This document shows positions 20,803 through 33,671 of a stretch of 64,000 bases of DNA, in pieces; the first letter of the stretch is position 1; each line of letters starts with the position of its first letter. Both the position numbers and the translations under genes were made by a program. This DNA is from Gymnothorax reevesii. Its lineage: Eukaryota > Chordata > Actinopteri > Anguilliformes > Muraenidae. Under the pieces are notes generated by a model. It was not told the origin of the DNA, made no database searches, and saw only the letters and a list, made by a program, of their open reading frames with translations. The DNA lies in NCBI GenBank assembly GCA_029721435.1, contig CM056580.1:29980867-30044866 (forward strand), given 5' to 3'.

Positions 20803-23800
20803 GACATGCATGTTGAACCTACACATGGGTGCGTGTTTGCACATATCCACGCAGGATGATACAAGAGTACAGATGATTAACCAAAGCTTTTCCAGAGTGA
20901 CGCTGAATGGTTTTTCCTGGTGCCAGAGCATTGCCGTGGCAATACACCATACGCAGAGGAACAAATATCTCTTTGAGCGGGCCGTAATCCTGCCCTGGTC
21001 ACAGCGTGTCACCTAAGCTGCCTATAGAAATGTCCAGGTGTCTGCATCAGCCAATGCCTGTATCACATGACACTAGGCGGTTAATAAAGCTCCTTCAATG
21101 CAGTACCTGGGTGTTCTGCTGTTATGCCCAGCTAATTAGCCTGGGGATGATATGTAATTCACTTACAAATCTTTCCTGGTTGATTCACTGTTGTTCCCTT
21201 CTATTTCTCAGGATTAAGTTGATGCTTGCAAGTAATGGCTCCATTTTGGATTAGGAGGGGCGTTCCTCTCATGGTTTGTGCTTTGGCTAATGTGATTAAG
21301 CCTTATGAAGTTTGTTTGCTTCCCTTCTTTAAATTTATGAGTTCACCCCCCGACAGAGTTCAGCCCCCAACTTCTGAGTCAGTTATGCCTCGCAATTTCA
21401 GACAGGGATTATGGAGGAGAGGAGGTGCTGGGAGCTTGGTTTGACTTCATGGCCCCGTTACTCACATCGCAGTCCTCCAAGGCCTAGATCTGATGGTTTT
21501 TCCACCCTACTTATACTTGGGAGTCAGGTGTGAATTACAGTCCGGCCAATTAGCAGCATCAACTATTAAGTTACTCACCTGGGAGAAAAGAAGTCCAGAA
21601 CTGCATTTAATCTGAGGCCCAGATTGAATATCCATGATCTGCAGGTTTTTTCTCCAATCAAGACAAAGAACTGCTTATTCAGATGGGGATCTCATTCTAC
21701 TGAGCTGTACAGTCAGGAGTTGGGGTCACAATGAAAAACCTGTAGAACGGCCGTTTGGTTACAACTGCTGAAGGCCAATCTTAACACTCAAACTAGTGAA
21801 ATATTAAGGGGTATGAGAGTGACCTAAGCAATAAAAAACATGATTTTAGCCTGGTGTACTCGCCTGGTGGTGCCCAGAGAGATCAGGCCAGTTCAGCAGA
21901 TCTTTCATTCACTGAAAAATTTAGTACCATAGTTACTGCATCAAGAAGCATGTCAGCTTAACTTTGCCAGGAAGGAATCCCATTGAAGGCTGAGATAATA
22001 TTTGATTTGATTACTGTTCTTGTCAAATGTTGAATATGCCCTCATCTGACCTGAAGTGTCAAATGTTATTTGGCACGATATTTGATTCCAGTCCTGCAAA
22101 AGGAACCTGCATACCAAATCTATTTCATACGGAATGACTGACCGGGGGAAGGCCAATTTAATTGAATTGAGGCAATTTCACTCTTACTTTGTGGAAAACC
22201 TGCAGTAATATTGGAATTAAAATAAATGTATTTGAACATCTCAGCCACTGAAACCTAACCTCTGATTCATTATTGGTCATTTTTAAACAGAGACGGCTCT
22301 AGGGGCTGATTACGGCTCGTGTAATGCGCAACAAAACGGTGGCATAAATCAGGGCGGAGGTTTAAAAATTTAAAAGGATGGGTAATGAACTCCTGCATGA
22401 GGAGCGACACAAACTCTGCCCTCGCTGCGCCAATTAAACTTGACGAATGGCCTGATTGGTGGGCAAGTGGGACCCTGGCTTAAAAACATGAGACCGAGGC
22501 GGTCCCTCCATGAAGACCAGCTTTAGATAATAGTCCCTCAGCTGTATTCTTGGTCTTTTCTTTGACCGCAAATATCAGCTGGTAACTCCAAAATTCCTAT
22601 ATTTGCAGAGAAGCGTGGACAAATAGCGAGTCTTAAATTGATGCTAGTTGCATATTCACACTTAACATTTTGCCTCAAACATACTCATATGTGAGCATTT
22701 ACTCACCTTTGTATATAGATAAGCAAATTATCCCAATAATGACTTGAAAATTAATCCTTTGACTACTGTATAATTGTGTAATTGATATTTTGTGTAAATT
22801 TGTGCACATCAATGAGTAATGTAAGCAAAACTACGAAATTTCCTTTCTATTAGTAAAAATAAATAATTTAGTTTTGTTATTTCTCATCAGTACCTCACCC
22901 AGCATGCCCCCTTCGCATGAAATAAATAGATTGTAAAAAACCTTTTCTCTTTGGCCACAGAGCCACCTTTATTGTAGCTTTTTGTTTGTGTTTTATAACC
23001 ATTCTACTGCCATTATAGCCACATTGTGTTCTCTTGCCTTTAAATCTTGACAGATCATCGCTGTACTGGCACTCAATTAACTGAGCGGGGTCAAGGTTGA
23101 CCGGTGATCAGGACACTGTGTGTTTACCATTTAGGAGGTTAGGCTCATGATCCATAAGGAATGGTAAAGTGTCTGCATGTTAATTAAATTCACGCGCTGG
23201 CTAAAGTTATTCTACTTGACTGCGTATATGTGGCTTAATTACAGGAACATTTCTGCACTGGAATCCCTCAGTCTGTGCAGATTAGAGCCGTCATTTCACA
23301 GCCAAACAGAAACATGTTCCCAATCACTGCACTTGAATTATTGTTATGTAGCTTGGGGCTTGTATTTAAAAACCACTGAATAATTGCAATCAGATTATTA
23401 TAATCAAGTGCTGGAACAGTAATTACAGGTTGCAGTCATTTAAGCTGCCCTGGAAGTCCCGTGCACTGATCGTATGCATATTAAAAGTTTATGTTCAAGA
23501 TAAAATTAATGAACAGGATTGTGGTCGTCTGACAGTTAGATAGATGTCAGCCATAGTGCACTGTAGACTACAGCAAGATGGAGATGGAGAGAGATAGACA
23601 ATGTAGGAGAGAGGGGGATACGACAGCGTTCTTGGCAAGGAGTAACCTCCATATTTTGGCTTCTCATTTTCTTAAACATTGTCATCTTATGAAATATGGC
23701 CAATTCTCGCTCAATACAAAATGCTGAAGAGGGTTTGATACCTCCTGTAGCATCTCTCATGAGTGGCCTCATTGAGTCTGGATCTTAGTGTGATCTCCGG

Positions 23801-26175
23801 GGAGAGCGTTAGGTGCCTTAAGATCTTGCCAAACTGTCAGGCATGTGTACTATATGAATTATAATCCTCAGGTCTGTATGACAGAGGAGCCGTCACGATA
23901 ATCCTGTTTACACACATCCGCATTTTCTTGTCACCAAATATGAATGCGATGGGGTTGGAGGGAGTTAGAGAACGCTCTCTTGAATATATAATTCATTATG
24001 ACTAATCATGGTGACTCTTGCCAATCCAGAAGCTGCGCTGACAAGTCAACACAGCGGTAATTTGATAAGGCTACAATGCACTTGAGCAGAGATGTAGCTG
24101 GCTACCTGCGAAGCGCTCCTCCGGGCTTCAAGCCTGTCCACAGTAATCCCAGCATTCAGCACTCAAAGCCTGGCTTCCAGGCCACAATTCTGCCCGCTTC
24201 TTAAAGCGCTCCCGCTTAATCGCCGTGCCGAAAATGAGCGAACAAAAGAGCAGAATTTACAGTAATAATTGACCATAAAAAGCAAGTACCTATACGTTAT
24301 TTCAGACACAAGGCTTAGCAAAATTGCCGACAATGGTATTTGGTTTCTTTACACATGCTGCTGTGCTACGCTTCCAGGTATTGTAGAGAAAAACAGGTCG
24401 CATCTTAATCTCCTCACTTTACCTGTGAACGGAGGAAAATCCGTATATTGACACTGTATGTGTGTCTGTGTGCGTGTGTGTGTTTGTGTTCAAAAGCAGA
24501 ATTTAACAGTACGTTTTCAGACTTACTGCAGATTTTTCAAATTTTAATACTGCCTCAGCCTGAAAGATTTATGCGTCATTTGTTTGGGTAAATTATTCTG
24601 TTATCTTCTGGATTGACAATGATGTTGAAGATTTTGCTCAAAATTAAATCACAGAGTCTGGTCAGCCGAAAGACTGCGCACTCACTCACAAATATAAACG
24701 CAGTGCAGTAATCTGATTGGTGGATAATGTGATGTTACAAACCTTTTCTCTTTTTGCCCTTTATATAATGCACAATGTTTAATTTTATACAGTGTAATTA
24801 GAGATTCAAACTTATCTGATAATACAGTATATTGTATTTTGTTTCATATTCACCATATAATAATCTCTCCATTGTCTACAGAACATGGGAGAGAAATACA
24901 GTATTTCTGACGCCCTTATTAATTAAAATAAGCCTGTTGAAGAAAAAGTTGACCTTCGGTCATTTTCCTTTTTATAAACATCTATATGGCTTTCAGATTC
25001 ATTCCATGTGATTTTATTTTTTTTTCTCCTGCATTGAGAATTAGGTTGAAACAAAGTCGAGTTTGAGATTAAGTTTTTGAAATGTTAATTACCTGACACT
25101 TAACCATTTGCCATTGTCTGGGGGTCAACCCACCCACATTAGCTAATTGGATATTGCAGCATTTCTAATTAGCACTGAAGATGTCCAGAACAAAGGATGC
25201 AGGTTTTCCACACCTGACTCATTTCAGGCCTTTTGTAAGAGCTCAGCGAGGAACCGTGTGCACTGCATGTGATTAGTCCTTATATAGAAATTTGCATTAA
25301 TACATCTCTCAGAGAAAGAGATAAAACTCAAGCAAAGACAATGCTCCCTATCAGTCTCTTTGAGGGGGGCAGAGGTTGCTCATTTGAGCCACTGAGGTTT
25401 ATTTTCCCTGTTTCTCTGTTCAAGGAAGCTGATCTTAATGGATGACACACCGGGTGATGCGCTATGCGCTGTTTCTTTCAGTCGAGGGGTTCCCCGGTGA
25501 TCCGCTCTATTTTAAGATATCAGCTTCTGATGAATCTGCCCAATTCTTAGCCAGGGGCACCTGAGAGATGGTGATATTGTGGCACGTATTGTGGTTTTAA
25601 TTGATAACTAAAAGTTTTAGAGCTCGGTCTCATTATAGTTTTTACCTTCTTAAAAATTATCTTTCAAATTGGTGATTCGCTGAAAATAAAAACTGTTAGA
25701 ATATACAGTACGTGGAGTATACCCAGGTGTCCGAAACCATGACGTAGTTAATGGAAGTATGGCCTGTGGTTGATTTGAAGTAGAATCATCTTGATTTCTT
25801 AATCATACTACTCTGTGTCTGTGTGTGAAATGTATTTCTGAATTAAAGACTGCTTCTGAGTGTGTTTAGGTTTATGTAGAGCCTTTTATTTTAAAGAAGT
25901 CTGAGTATCAATCTTATTGGGACTTTATTAGAACCAATGTCTCAATGTCCACATCTGGTTTGACTAACAGGATCTCTAGCTGTGGAATGAGTAGTGCTTT
26001 GGTAGGGTTGGAGTAAAAAACTATGGGACAATTGAGCTCTAATGTGGTTGGCTATGATTTCACTTCAATACAGGCCTCCTTTGCAAAAAAGAAAAAAAAA
26101 ATATATAGTATATACTAAATAGCAGTGTTATTTATATATGTTTATTACCTCCTTCTCCAATCGTTGTGATACATC
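20803..26175. other. Long unique stretch without a recognisable gene or mobile element
   Basis: About 5.4 kb with few repeats: a short GT tract near 24450-24490 and scattered poly(A)/(T). It contains many AT-rich blocks with TAATTA-type motifs and a GC-richer segment around 22285-22500. It could hold conserved regulatory DNA, but nothing can be assigned from sequence alone. Confidence 0.45.
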
Positions 26176-26468
26176 CACAAATCAGAAAAAGGTGGGACAG
26201 TAGGTTAAATTGAAATTAAAACTGAAAGCAGTGACTTGTAAGTTATCTTTGACCTGTGTTGGTCTACATCATGAAAAGCACAAAGGCACATCATTTGGTG
26301 ATTCACCACATGAATTTTAAAGATTATTTAAAAAAAAAAAAAAACAGACACCCATTTCAATTTTGATTCTTGCCAAATATTTCCAAAAAAAAAAAAAGTT
26401 GGGACTGCAGACTAGTGCATCATCTTGATGGAAATATCGATGGCATCCCTTAAAAAGGTGTCGTCTTG

Positions 26469-26870
26469 GCTGCCGGGGTAGCTCACTCTGTTAAGGCGCT
26501 GCAATTGCAATGCAGTAGTGGGTTTGATCCCCGGTCGTACCAACCAACAGTGGTCGGCAGCTTTTTTAGAACAATGCACTATTGGCTAAAGGGAATGCAA
26601 ATTGAGAAGGGACTGCTGGGAAGGAAAATTAAAAATGATTGCCCTCCTCGTTGCTCGAGTGCCTCCTGTTGGCCAGCACTCGTCAGTGAGATTCTGAGCT
26701 TTCTCGTGTTCGGGTATCCTCCGCCCTCGTTCTGAACTTGCTATATTTTCGACCAATAATTGTAAAGATGCAGGGGCTGACAGGCGCGTCCTTCAGAAGA
26801 GAGCCGAATTTGGGTGGGATTGGAAATGCCAAATTTATTTTAAAAAAATAAATTAAAAAAAATAAAAAAT
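26469..26870 (+). mobile_element. tRNA-derived SINE with 11-bp target duplication
   Basis: The head reads GCTGCCGGGGTAGCTCACTC, with an A-box-like TAGCTCACTCTG, and a B box GGTTTGATCCC about 50 bp on, followed by a CCGGTCGTACCA-like tRNA end. A body of about 280 bp follows, ending in an A-rich tail (about 26841-26870). The element is flanked by GTGTCGTCTTG (26458-26468) and GTGTCATCTTG (26871-26881), a duplication with one mismatch. This is the structure of a pol III SINE moved by LINE machinery. I could not decide which tRNA it derives from. It lies inside a decayed Tc1. Confidence 0.82.
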
Positions 26871-27380
26871 GTGTCATCTTGAAGGCAGCATATGTCGCTC
26901 CAAAATCTCAGTATAATCTCAGAATTCCTTGCGTCCTCACAGAAGGGAAAGTTCCCTTTGCCAAGGGTTCTGGCACAATCTCATACCATGACAGTGCATG
27001 GCTTCTGGACCTGTAGCTGGTAACTGTCTTGATGGTACTTTTCCTCTTTGGTCTTGAGCACATGGCATCCATTTCTTCTATTAAAGACCAGACATATTGA
27101 TTCATCTGACCACAATATACAGTACATTTTCACTGTCTGATAGTCCATCACAGATGCCTCTGAGCATGGAGAATTCGACAATGCTTCTGCACATTGCTTG
27201 CAAAAGGCTTTCTTTTTTTGTAGACGTAACTAGGTATTGTTGTAGTTGACAAATGTTTGCCAAAGTAAAACCGATCCCATGACATGTATCTCACTTATGG
27301 CTAAATGACGCTGCAGTGTCGTCTGAGTGATCAGAGATTACTAATATTCAGCTTTGGGTTGCATTCTTGCCCTTTGACAG

Positions 27381-27851
27381 TGTGATGGCTGGTGTGTTGA
27401 GACACCAAACGCAGCCAAAGTCACACAGATTGAGAGAGAGACAAATAAATAAAATAAGAGAGAGAGAGAGAGAGACTCGCGCTTCCAATGGACCTAGATC
27501 TCGTCCGAGTGCAAGGAAGCAAAGCGAGCTCGACAGAACGAATAGAAAGGGAAAAATCTCGGAAACCGTGATAAAAGGAAATGGCACCAAACGGTGCCCA
27601 GAACTATCTAACAACTTTCCTCTTTTGCAGCTAATACCTCAACAACTGTCTTACAAGAGACCTACCGGCAAAAGTGCAAACATAACACTGACACTTGAGC
27701 AAGAGCAGTGAGGCGGAACTTGGGCTTAAATAGAATCCGGGCGACGTCCCCAATGAATGCCAGCTGGCCCAAGAATCCGATAGTGGGCAAACCGATATCA
27801 TCCCGGACAAGAGCAACCAAGAAAGCTCTCAAAGCCTCAAAAACCATGACA
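27381..27851 (+). mobile_element. Probable solo LTR
   Basis: A 471-bp segment begins TGTGATGGCT and ends AACCATGACA; the ends are near-inverted and give TG...CA. It is flanked by GACAG (27376-27380) and GACAC (27852-27856), 4 of 5 matching. The Tc1 sequence on either side is collinear when it is removed. A TATA-like CTTAAATAG at about 27723 suggests plus orientation. It contains an (AG)n tract (about 27456-27474). No internal gag-pol sequence is present, so it is a recombined LTR rather than a full element. Confidence 0.68.
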
Positions 27852-28126
27852 GACACACAGAAATTCCTCCAGATTCCTTGAATCTTTAGATTATTTTGTG
27901 CAAAACTGAGGGTGAGCCATCCTAATTCCTTCCTGTCTTTCTTTAAGGAAAATTGCTCTTACACCTTCAATGATTTTCTTGCACATTTGTAGACAAATGG
28001 GTGATCCTCAGCCCATCTTTGCTCTTAAAGGGCATGGCTTTTCCCCGATTGCTGATTTTGTATCAAATCACGATCCTAATCACCTGCTGATATCAGTTGT
28101 TTGAAATCACATCTTTAGCTGATTTT

Positions 28127-28230
28127 TACCCCTCAGCCCGAAAGGCTGACGGGGTATTGCTATCCTTTGCGCGGTTGGGCGGGCGGGCGGGCGGGCGTCT
28201 CCAAAAACATCGACATCGGGCTGAGGGGTA
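28127..28230. repeat. 15-bp perfect inverted repeat around a (GGGC)n run
   Basis: TACCCCTCAGCCCGA (28127-28141) and TCGGGCTGAGGGGTA (28216-28230) are exact reverse complements, enclosing a second partial inverted motif (GGCTGACGGGGTA at about 28145) and a (GGGC)5 run at about 28175-28196. The structure could fold into a strong hairpin. It begins where the decayed Tc1 similarity ends, so it may be the end of another mobile element. Confidence 0.75.
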
Positions 28231-31200
28231 TTCCGTGCATTGCACCCATATTTATTTTTAACCTCATTTCTATTTCTAATTTGTCATCATCTCAACTTTT
28301 TTCTGAATGTGTTAGAGGCCTGAATGTCAGGATTGGATGTGTGTTTACAGATAAAATAAAGCTGACCAGACAAAACAGTAAATGTCTTGTCTATGTACTG
28401 CCTGCAAGAAAATATAAGTCGAGATCCATTTAGAAATCAATGCTTTCTGTTCGTACGTGGATTTTCCATACCATCCCATCTCTGCTGGAGTGGTACTGTT
28501 TCTTTCTTACCTGTCAAAAAAATAATATCGCGCAGTCTCATTTAGTGCTATTTGTAGACGCTCGCCCTGATAGCCCGGCTAAAAAGTCAGAAGTAAAATT
28601 ATGTTCTCAGTAGTGAATGCTCTGTAATATACACATGCGATTGAGTGTTATACAAATTTAAGATTTCAAAGATGTTTAACATGTTGTATGTAACTATCTA
28701 CTGACATGCATACACTGACATCTGGGTGTATTTTAGTTTACAAATGTACTTTTGGAAATAAAATCCTGTAATCCTCTTGCATTGACAGAGACACTCATAA
28801 CCCAGGTGCTCTTTGGTGGAGAACAATGAGAACGGTAATGAAGATATAAAAACCCCAAAAAGTCAAATAAAATAATGGGGAGAATATTAGGTCTGGGGGA
28901 TGAGGAGCAGATATACCTTTAAATGGTTAAGATAAAGCTGGCAGGTTATTACACTTTTCAATTCCAGACTCAAATATAAAAATTTCTATTATAAGGACAA
29001 TTAATTACCCCTCAAAATGGCAAATGTGCATCCTTGTCAGGTAGAGTGTACTCTGATGGCCTTTCCTCAAACAGTGAAGGTGGAGATGTGATCTCCTCTA
29101 ATGCTTCTGCTGGAAAGGGTAATTACGCCATGGTCAAAGCTAATTTGCTTTCTGCCAGATGAACTGTTGTATTTTATTGTACGCTGACATTTTAAAGTAA
29201 TTATGGCACTGTTGACCTTAGACAATTCCAGTTGTATCGTTGTCTATGGCGGCTCTGTTCTACCTTTGGGCGGACAGTCAGCGCTGTAACGAGGTAATGA
29301 CACGCACACAGAGCACCATATGGGACTCCTTTGAGCTTCATGAAAATGTGTGAGAGGAGAACCCCAATCAGATCCCCTTCATCATTTAGCATCACTCAAT
29401 TTTTCCTGAGCAAGGACGTGCTTAGCGGTCCATCAGGGGTGTAGCTAGGAAAGAGCGATGTTCTGGACCCCCAGTTCCTCTTGGAATTTGCGGGCCCCCT
29501 TCATGGGCCCTTGCCAAGCTGTAGGCCCCTAAAGTTGTCACCTCCTTTCACTCAGCGACTCCACTTGCGATGATCCTTCCTGTGCTGGGTCAGCCATTGA
29601 TCCACGATCTGATAACACACAATTATTTGTCCTTGTGTGTGATGCTTTTTTCCTATGTGCTTTATTGCGATGGAACCTGACACAAGGGTCACTTTTTCTC
29701 TACTTTTTCATATTGTCTGTTCAAAATGATCGCCCGGGTGCAAATAAGCAGTAGTTTTATGAGTTTTTTTTATCTCTTTTCCTTTGAATGATGACATAAA
29801 AATGTCACTCAGTATCACGTTCTTTGCCCTGTTGCATGGGGGACCTAAGATGGCCCCCTGGCTCCATTTTGGGCCCCACTAAATCTGCTCAGATGTGGAG
29901 AGAACTTGGCACTTAACCTACATTAACTCTATGCCTCGTTCAGACCAGAGGTCAAGCAGATTCACACCATTTTACTGTGTCATATGTATCAAGCTTCCAT
30001 GACATCACTAATTATACCACACAATACTGCCACTATAAATAGTACATTGGATGGGCGCTTTGCTCATGAGCAATGGCAAATGTTCTATTGCGTCTACAAT
30101 TTGCAGAGAAATTGATACAATGACAGCAAATGCCTATGTATGAAAAAGGATGAACAAAATTGAATTTGGATCATATCATTAGTCATTTACAAAGATGATG
30201 TAAAGGACAGGCCTTCTCAGAGCAACCTTAAAAATGTCTTCCTCTGGACTTATTACTGCACATGTCTATAATGCTAGTTAGCACAGGATTAATCCATCTT
30301 CTTTGCTCCTCAAATTATGGGACATATAGAATGAGTTATGTTAGTCCACTGTTAATGACTGCTGATGAATATAAGAGTGTAGTAGACTCTATTTGGCATA
30401 TTGGAGGACCACAAAAATCATCGGCGATGACGTCATGACATCATAGGTGACGAAAAAAGTTTGTTTTTTTTTCCTTTCCGTCTTCTCGTGGCGGCCTTTA
30501 ACTCATAAAAAACAGAGGCCGGGGGCTAGTTTAATTTATTTATTTAATTTTACCCCCTTTCCACAGTCATTCTGAATCTAATAAAGACTGACACTTGTGA
30601 CACTTCAAACGTGTCACCACCAACAGCTCCATGACAACAAAAGAGCCCCCGGAGCAACACGTATTAATAGCTAAGACGATCGCGGCTCAGCGGCCCCGCT
30701 CAGCAGGTGCGCCAGTCCGTCTTTGGGCCCTAAACAGCCTCTCTCCCTCCCTGCTGACACTTTGGACAATGGACACAAAACCCCCTTCAGTGCTGTCCAC
30801 ACAAAGCGTGGGTTCACACATGGACTGGGCTACTTTATACAGCCGCTGTTTTTATTCATGCATGTGTAAACATTTTAGAGATTTTTTTAACGTCGTTATG
30901 GGGGTAACGAGAGGAGAGGGAAAACAAGCGGACTAAAATTATGCTGATGTGATTATGAAATTCTCATTGCTTGTTTTACTGTCTTAGGGCGTATAAGAGC
31001 TTAAAACCTCAGCTGATTATCTTGCACTTATTTGTTTTCTATTATTGGAGGGTCTTATAATTTCATTTACTTTGCGAGTTAAAATTGGGCAAAAAAATAA
31101 TTGTAGTCTGTTAAATGCGGAATGGTATTTGTCACAAAGCAAAGCGGTATCTTGGATTTAATTAAAATAATGATTTGTTGTACAGCATTATCCCTCCCTG

Positions 31201-31936
31201 CTCCCCCTCCTCGTGGCAAAGTTATGATATTTTCTTTCTTTGCGAGTGAACCCAAGCAATTAAACAGCCGTTGAGATAATCCTGAGCTGTGTCCTGGGCA
31301 AGTCTGTGAGGAATCAAGGGTCTGTATTCCTCAATAACCAACAGAGGGTGTCAACGAATGGGTAACACCCTGTGAATTTTATTTCAACGGTTGCTTAATA
31401 ATATCTAGTATTTGTTTTCACTTGTATACTACTTGGCTGAACTAGGAATGTGAAACAATATTAAAACTAAATAAAACTTAAGTTTGTATGCTTCTTTGAG
31501 ACAGTTATTGTCCAGGATGAAAATAATAATGGCTTACTTGCTGCCGGCTCTTGGAAACTAGCAGTAATTTAATTTTGTCCTTTATGCTGTGCAATAGAAT
31601 GTAGTTAGGGAGATGGTCTCGTCTGTGTGGCTTTTTCTTTTCTTTTCTTCCCTAGATCCCAACAATTGTAAGAGCCGAGCAATTTTGAAAGATGATTTTC
31701 TGGTGTGCGCTTAGTGCTGCTTTAATCACCTTACTGCATTTAAAAATACCGCTTTCATCCTTTATGAAAATCTTCCTACTGTTGCACCCTCTATTATGCC
31801 ACAAATATGCATTTAATTACATTAATTATACGTTCCCCTTCTCTGGAATGTGTCTATGTCTGACCAGCCATTAGCTAGAGCAAACTGTGTGCTGTTTAGT
31901 TTATTTGGCCATGCTAGCTGCAGATGTTAAAATAGT

Positions 31937-31941
<5 letters not shown>
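28231..31941. other. Mostly unique non-coding DNA
   Basis: No gene identified. The stretch 29430-29885 has repeated GGGCCC motifs and the phrase GGGGTGTAGCTAGG, which resembles an old hAT-type end, but I could not pair two ends. A GC-richer segment lies at 30585-30800. Confidence 0.4.

Positions 31942-31969
<28 letters not shown>
31942..31969. repeat. (TA)14 microsatellite
   Basis: Uninterrupted TA dinucleotides. Confidence 0.95.
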
Positions 31970-31972
<3 letters not shown>

Positions 31973-33671
31973 GATGATACCAGAATTATTAGTTTGTTAC
32001 GCTGCATATATCCCTCACCCTGTCTTTCTCTTTAATCTGTGTTCCTCCCTTTTCGAGTCTGTGTTTTTCCATACATTATCCCATGAAGGATGTAATTGTG
32101 GCTGTTTTTTGACTCATCTCTGTTGGACATTTCTGTGGCACTGACGATTTGAGTATTTGAACTCCAAAGAGCTCCATTCTCTCTCCATACTGCCGGAAAG
32201 CAAAACGAGTGCATGCCTCTTTGTTTAGATCTGGATTGACTTTTAAAACTTGTCCTTTGCACCTGGACTTAACATCTCAAAGTGATATGAAATATGACTG
32301 AGCCCTCCCTACCCGCCTCACCTTGGTTAATTGCTTTTCTCTAATATATTAGAGTAAACTGCTGGTCCAACATGTAGTCTTCTAAAATGTCTTTGTAACC
32401 CACAGTGTGCTGTATCTGAATGAACTTGCAAAAGGAAGTAGTGGTGTGCTCAAGGACTGAGTATCCGGTGAAAATCAAGTGAAAAAGGTTGCGGGTGCTC
32501 TTGAAGTGAAGGGTCGCAGTAATTACAAACAAAACATATAATTTCAGGCACTGTTTTTTATCCACTTATGGCCATGTTTGAATAAAGGCCTTTCATACCA
32601 AGAATCAATTTTGTCTCACGCAAGAGTGCCTGAAATTATATGTTTTGTTTCCTGTATCTGTGTATTCTAAACCTTATGTTATGGCTGATCGACATTGGAT
32701 TTGTCCTCAGTGACAGAGACACATGCACACGCTCAAACGCGCGCAAGCACGCACGCACACACACACTGTACACCTTACGTAGGCTGCCATTCATATGACA
32801 ATATGGGCTTTGGGTATTCTTGCTGCTGGATGGTGGCATCACTAGGGGTTCACTCCATTTCAAACCAGAAAGGACGAAGCTGTTTTGAACCACTGATGTT
32901 GCATAACATAACAAGCAACGGTTTTGTGCTCTTTCTGGCTGCGACACAGGAACACCTTTCTCAAGATGGGTAGACACTTTACCTACCTGGCCAAGCTTAT
33001 GTAACGGGGCTTCTGTGAAGAAACCAACTAAAGGGGCCATCAGAGTGACACTGCAAACTATGACTGACTGACTGACAGTGCTAGCAACCTTATAGAACAA
33101 TACAGTTCACTTTTACAAATAAAACAATAGAAGGTGACGTTGGACAGAAAACTTCTGGACACTGCTCTTTATGGGTTGGAAGGTCTGGCCTCACCCCAGT
33201 CATGAAGATAGTCAAGTATTGACCCTCATATCATGGACAGATGATGACAAACACCTGCTTTGAGTTTTCTGCACTGTGTAATTTAGCATTGATTTACTTC
33301 CCACAAAACTTTAAAATGTTAAAAATCTGTCAAACACCTGTGGCCAAAAGAACTGAATTTTAAAAATCTGCCCCCTTCCAATTTGGTGTTTGAGGCAGCA
33401 GAGAAATAAAACAAAGCGACAAGTGACAGGTCATTGGTGCAAATTCAACCCATATTTAAAGCCTCAGAAATAATATTACACTTGTGTGCCACATTAATCA
33501 ATTTACACATGGCTGCATAGACATAATCTTGACAGTTCATACATCACTACTGTTTAGTTTGATGAAGATTGATCTAATTATCTTTAACATATAACGTTGC
33601 TAATTTATCAATCGTTTTACTGCGGCGCATTTCATCGGAATGCACTGTTTTCAAAATATCATTATAGTTCT
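31970..33671. other. Unique non-coding DNA
   Basis: No gene or clear element. A short GC/CA-rich run lies at about 32725-32766. A near-repeat of AAATTATATG and its complement occurs at 32534-32543 and 32633-32643. Confidence 0.45.

Larger units (their letters stand above)
26176..28126 (-). mobile_element. Decayed Tc1-like transposon, interrupted by a SINE and a solo LTR
   Basis: Three collinear pieces (about 26176-26468, 26871-27380, 27852-28126) resemble the reverse complement of a teleost Tc1 family. The first carries subterminal AAAAAGGTGGGACAG and AAAAAGTTGGGACTG motifs. The second carries GGCAGCATATGTCGCTCCAA and TTTTCCTCTTTGGTC (transposase catalytic half). The third carries AGAAATTCCTCCAGATTC and GGGTGATCCTCAGCCCATC (N-terminal half). 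The frame is destroyed by stops and indels. The right inverted repeat is not found; similarity stops where the hairpin at 28127 begins. Family recognition is from memory. Confidence 0.65.

Noticed and set aside
20527..21016. 161-codon minus frame and overlapping plus frames
   Set aside because: Open only because of the GT/CA repeat; no domain outside the repeat.
26469..26545. Possible tRNA gene
   Set aside because: The A and B boxes belong to the head of a SINE with body, A-rich tail and target duplication; the cloverleaf is degenerate.
29430..29890. Possible old hAT-type element (GGGGTGTAGCTAGG and repeated GGGCCC)
   Set aside because: I could not pair two inverted ends or find a target duplication.
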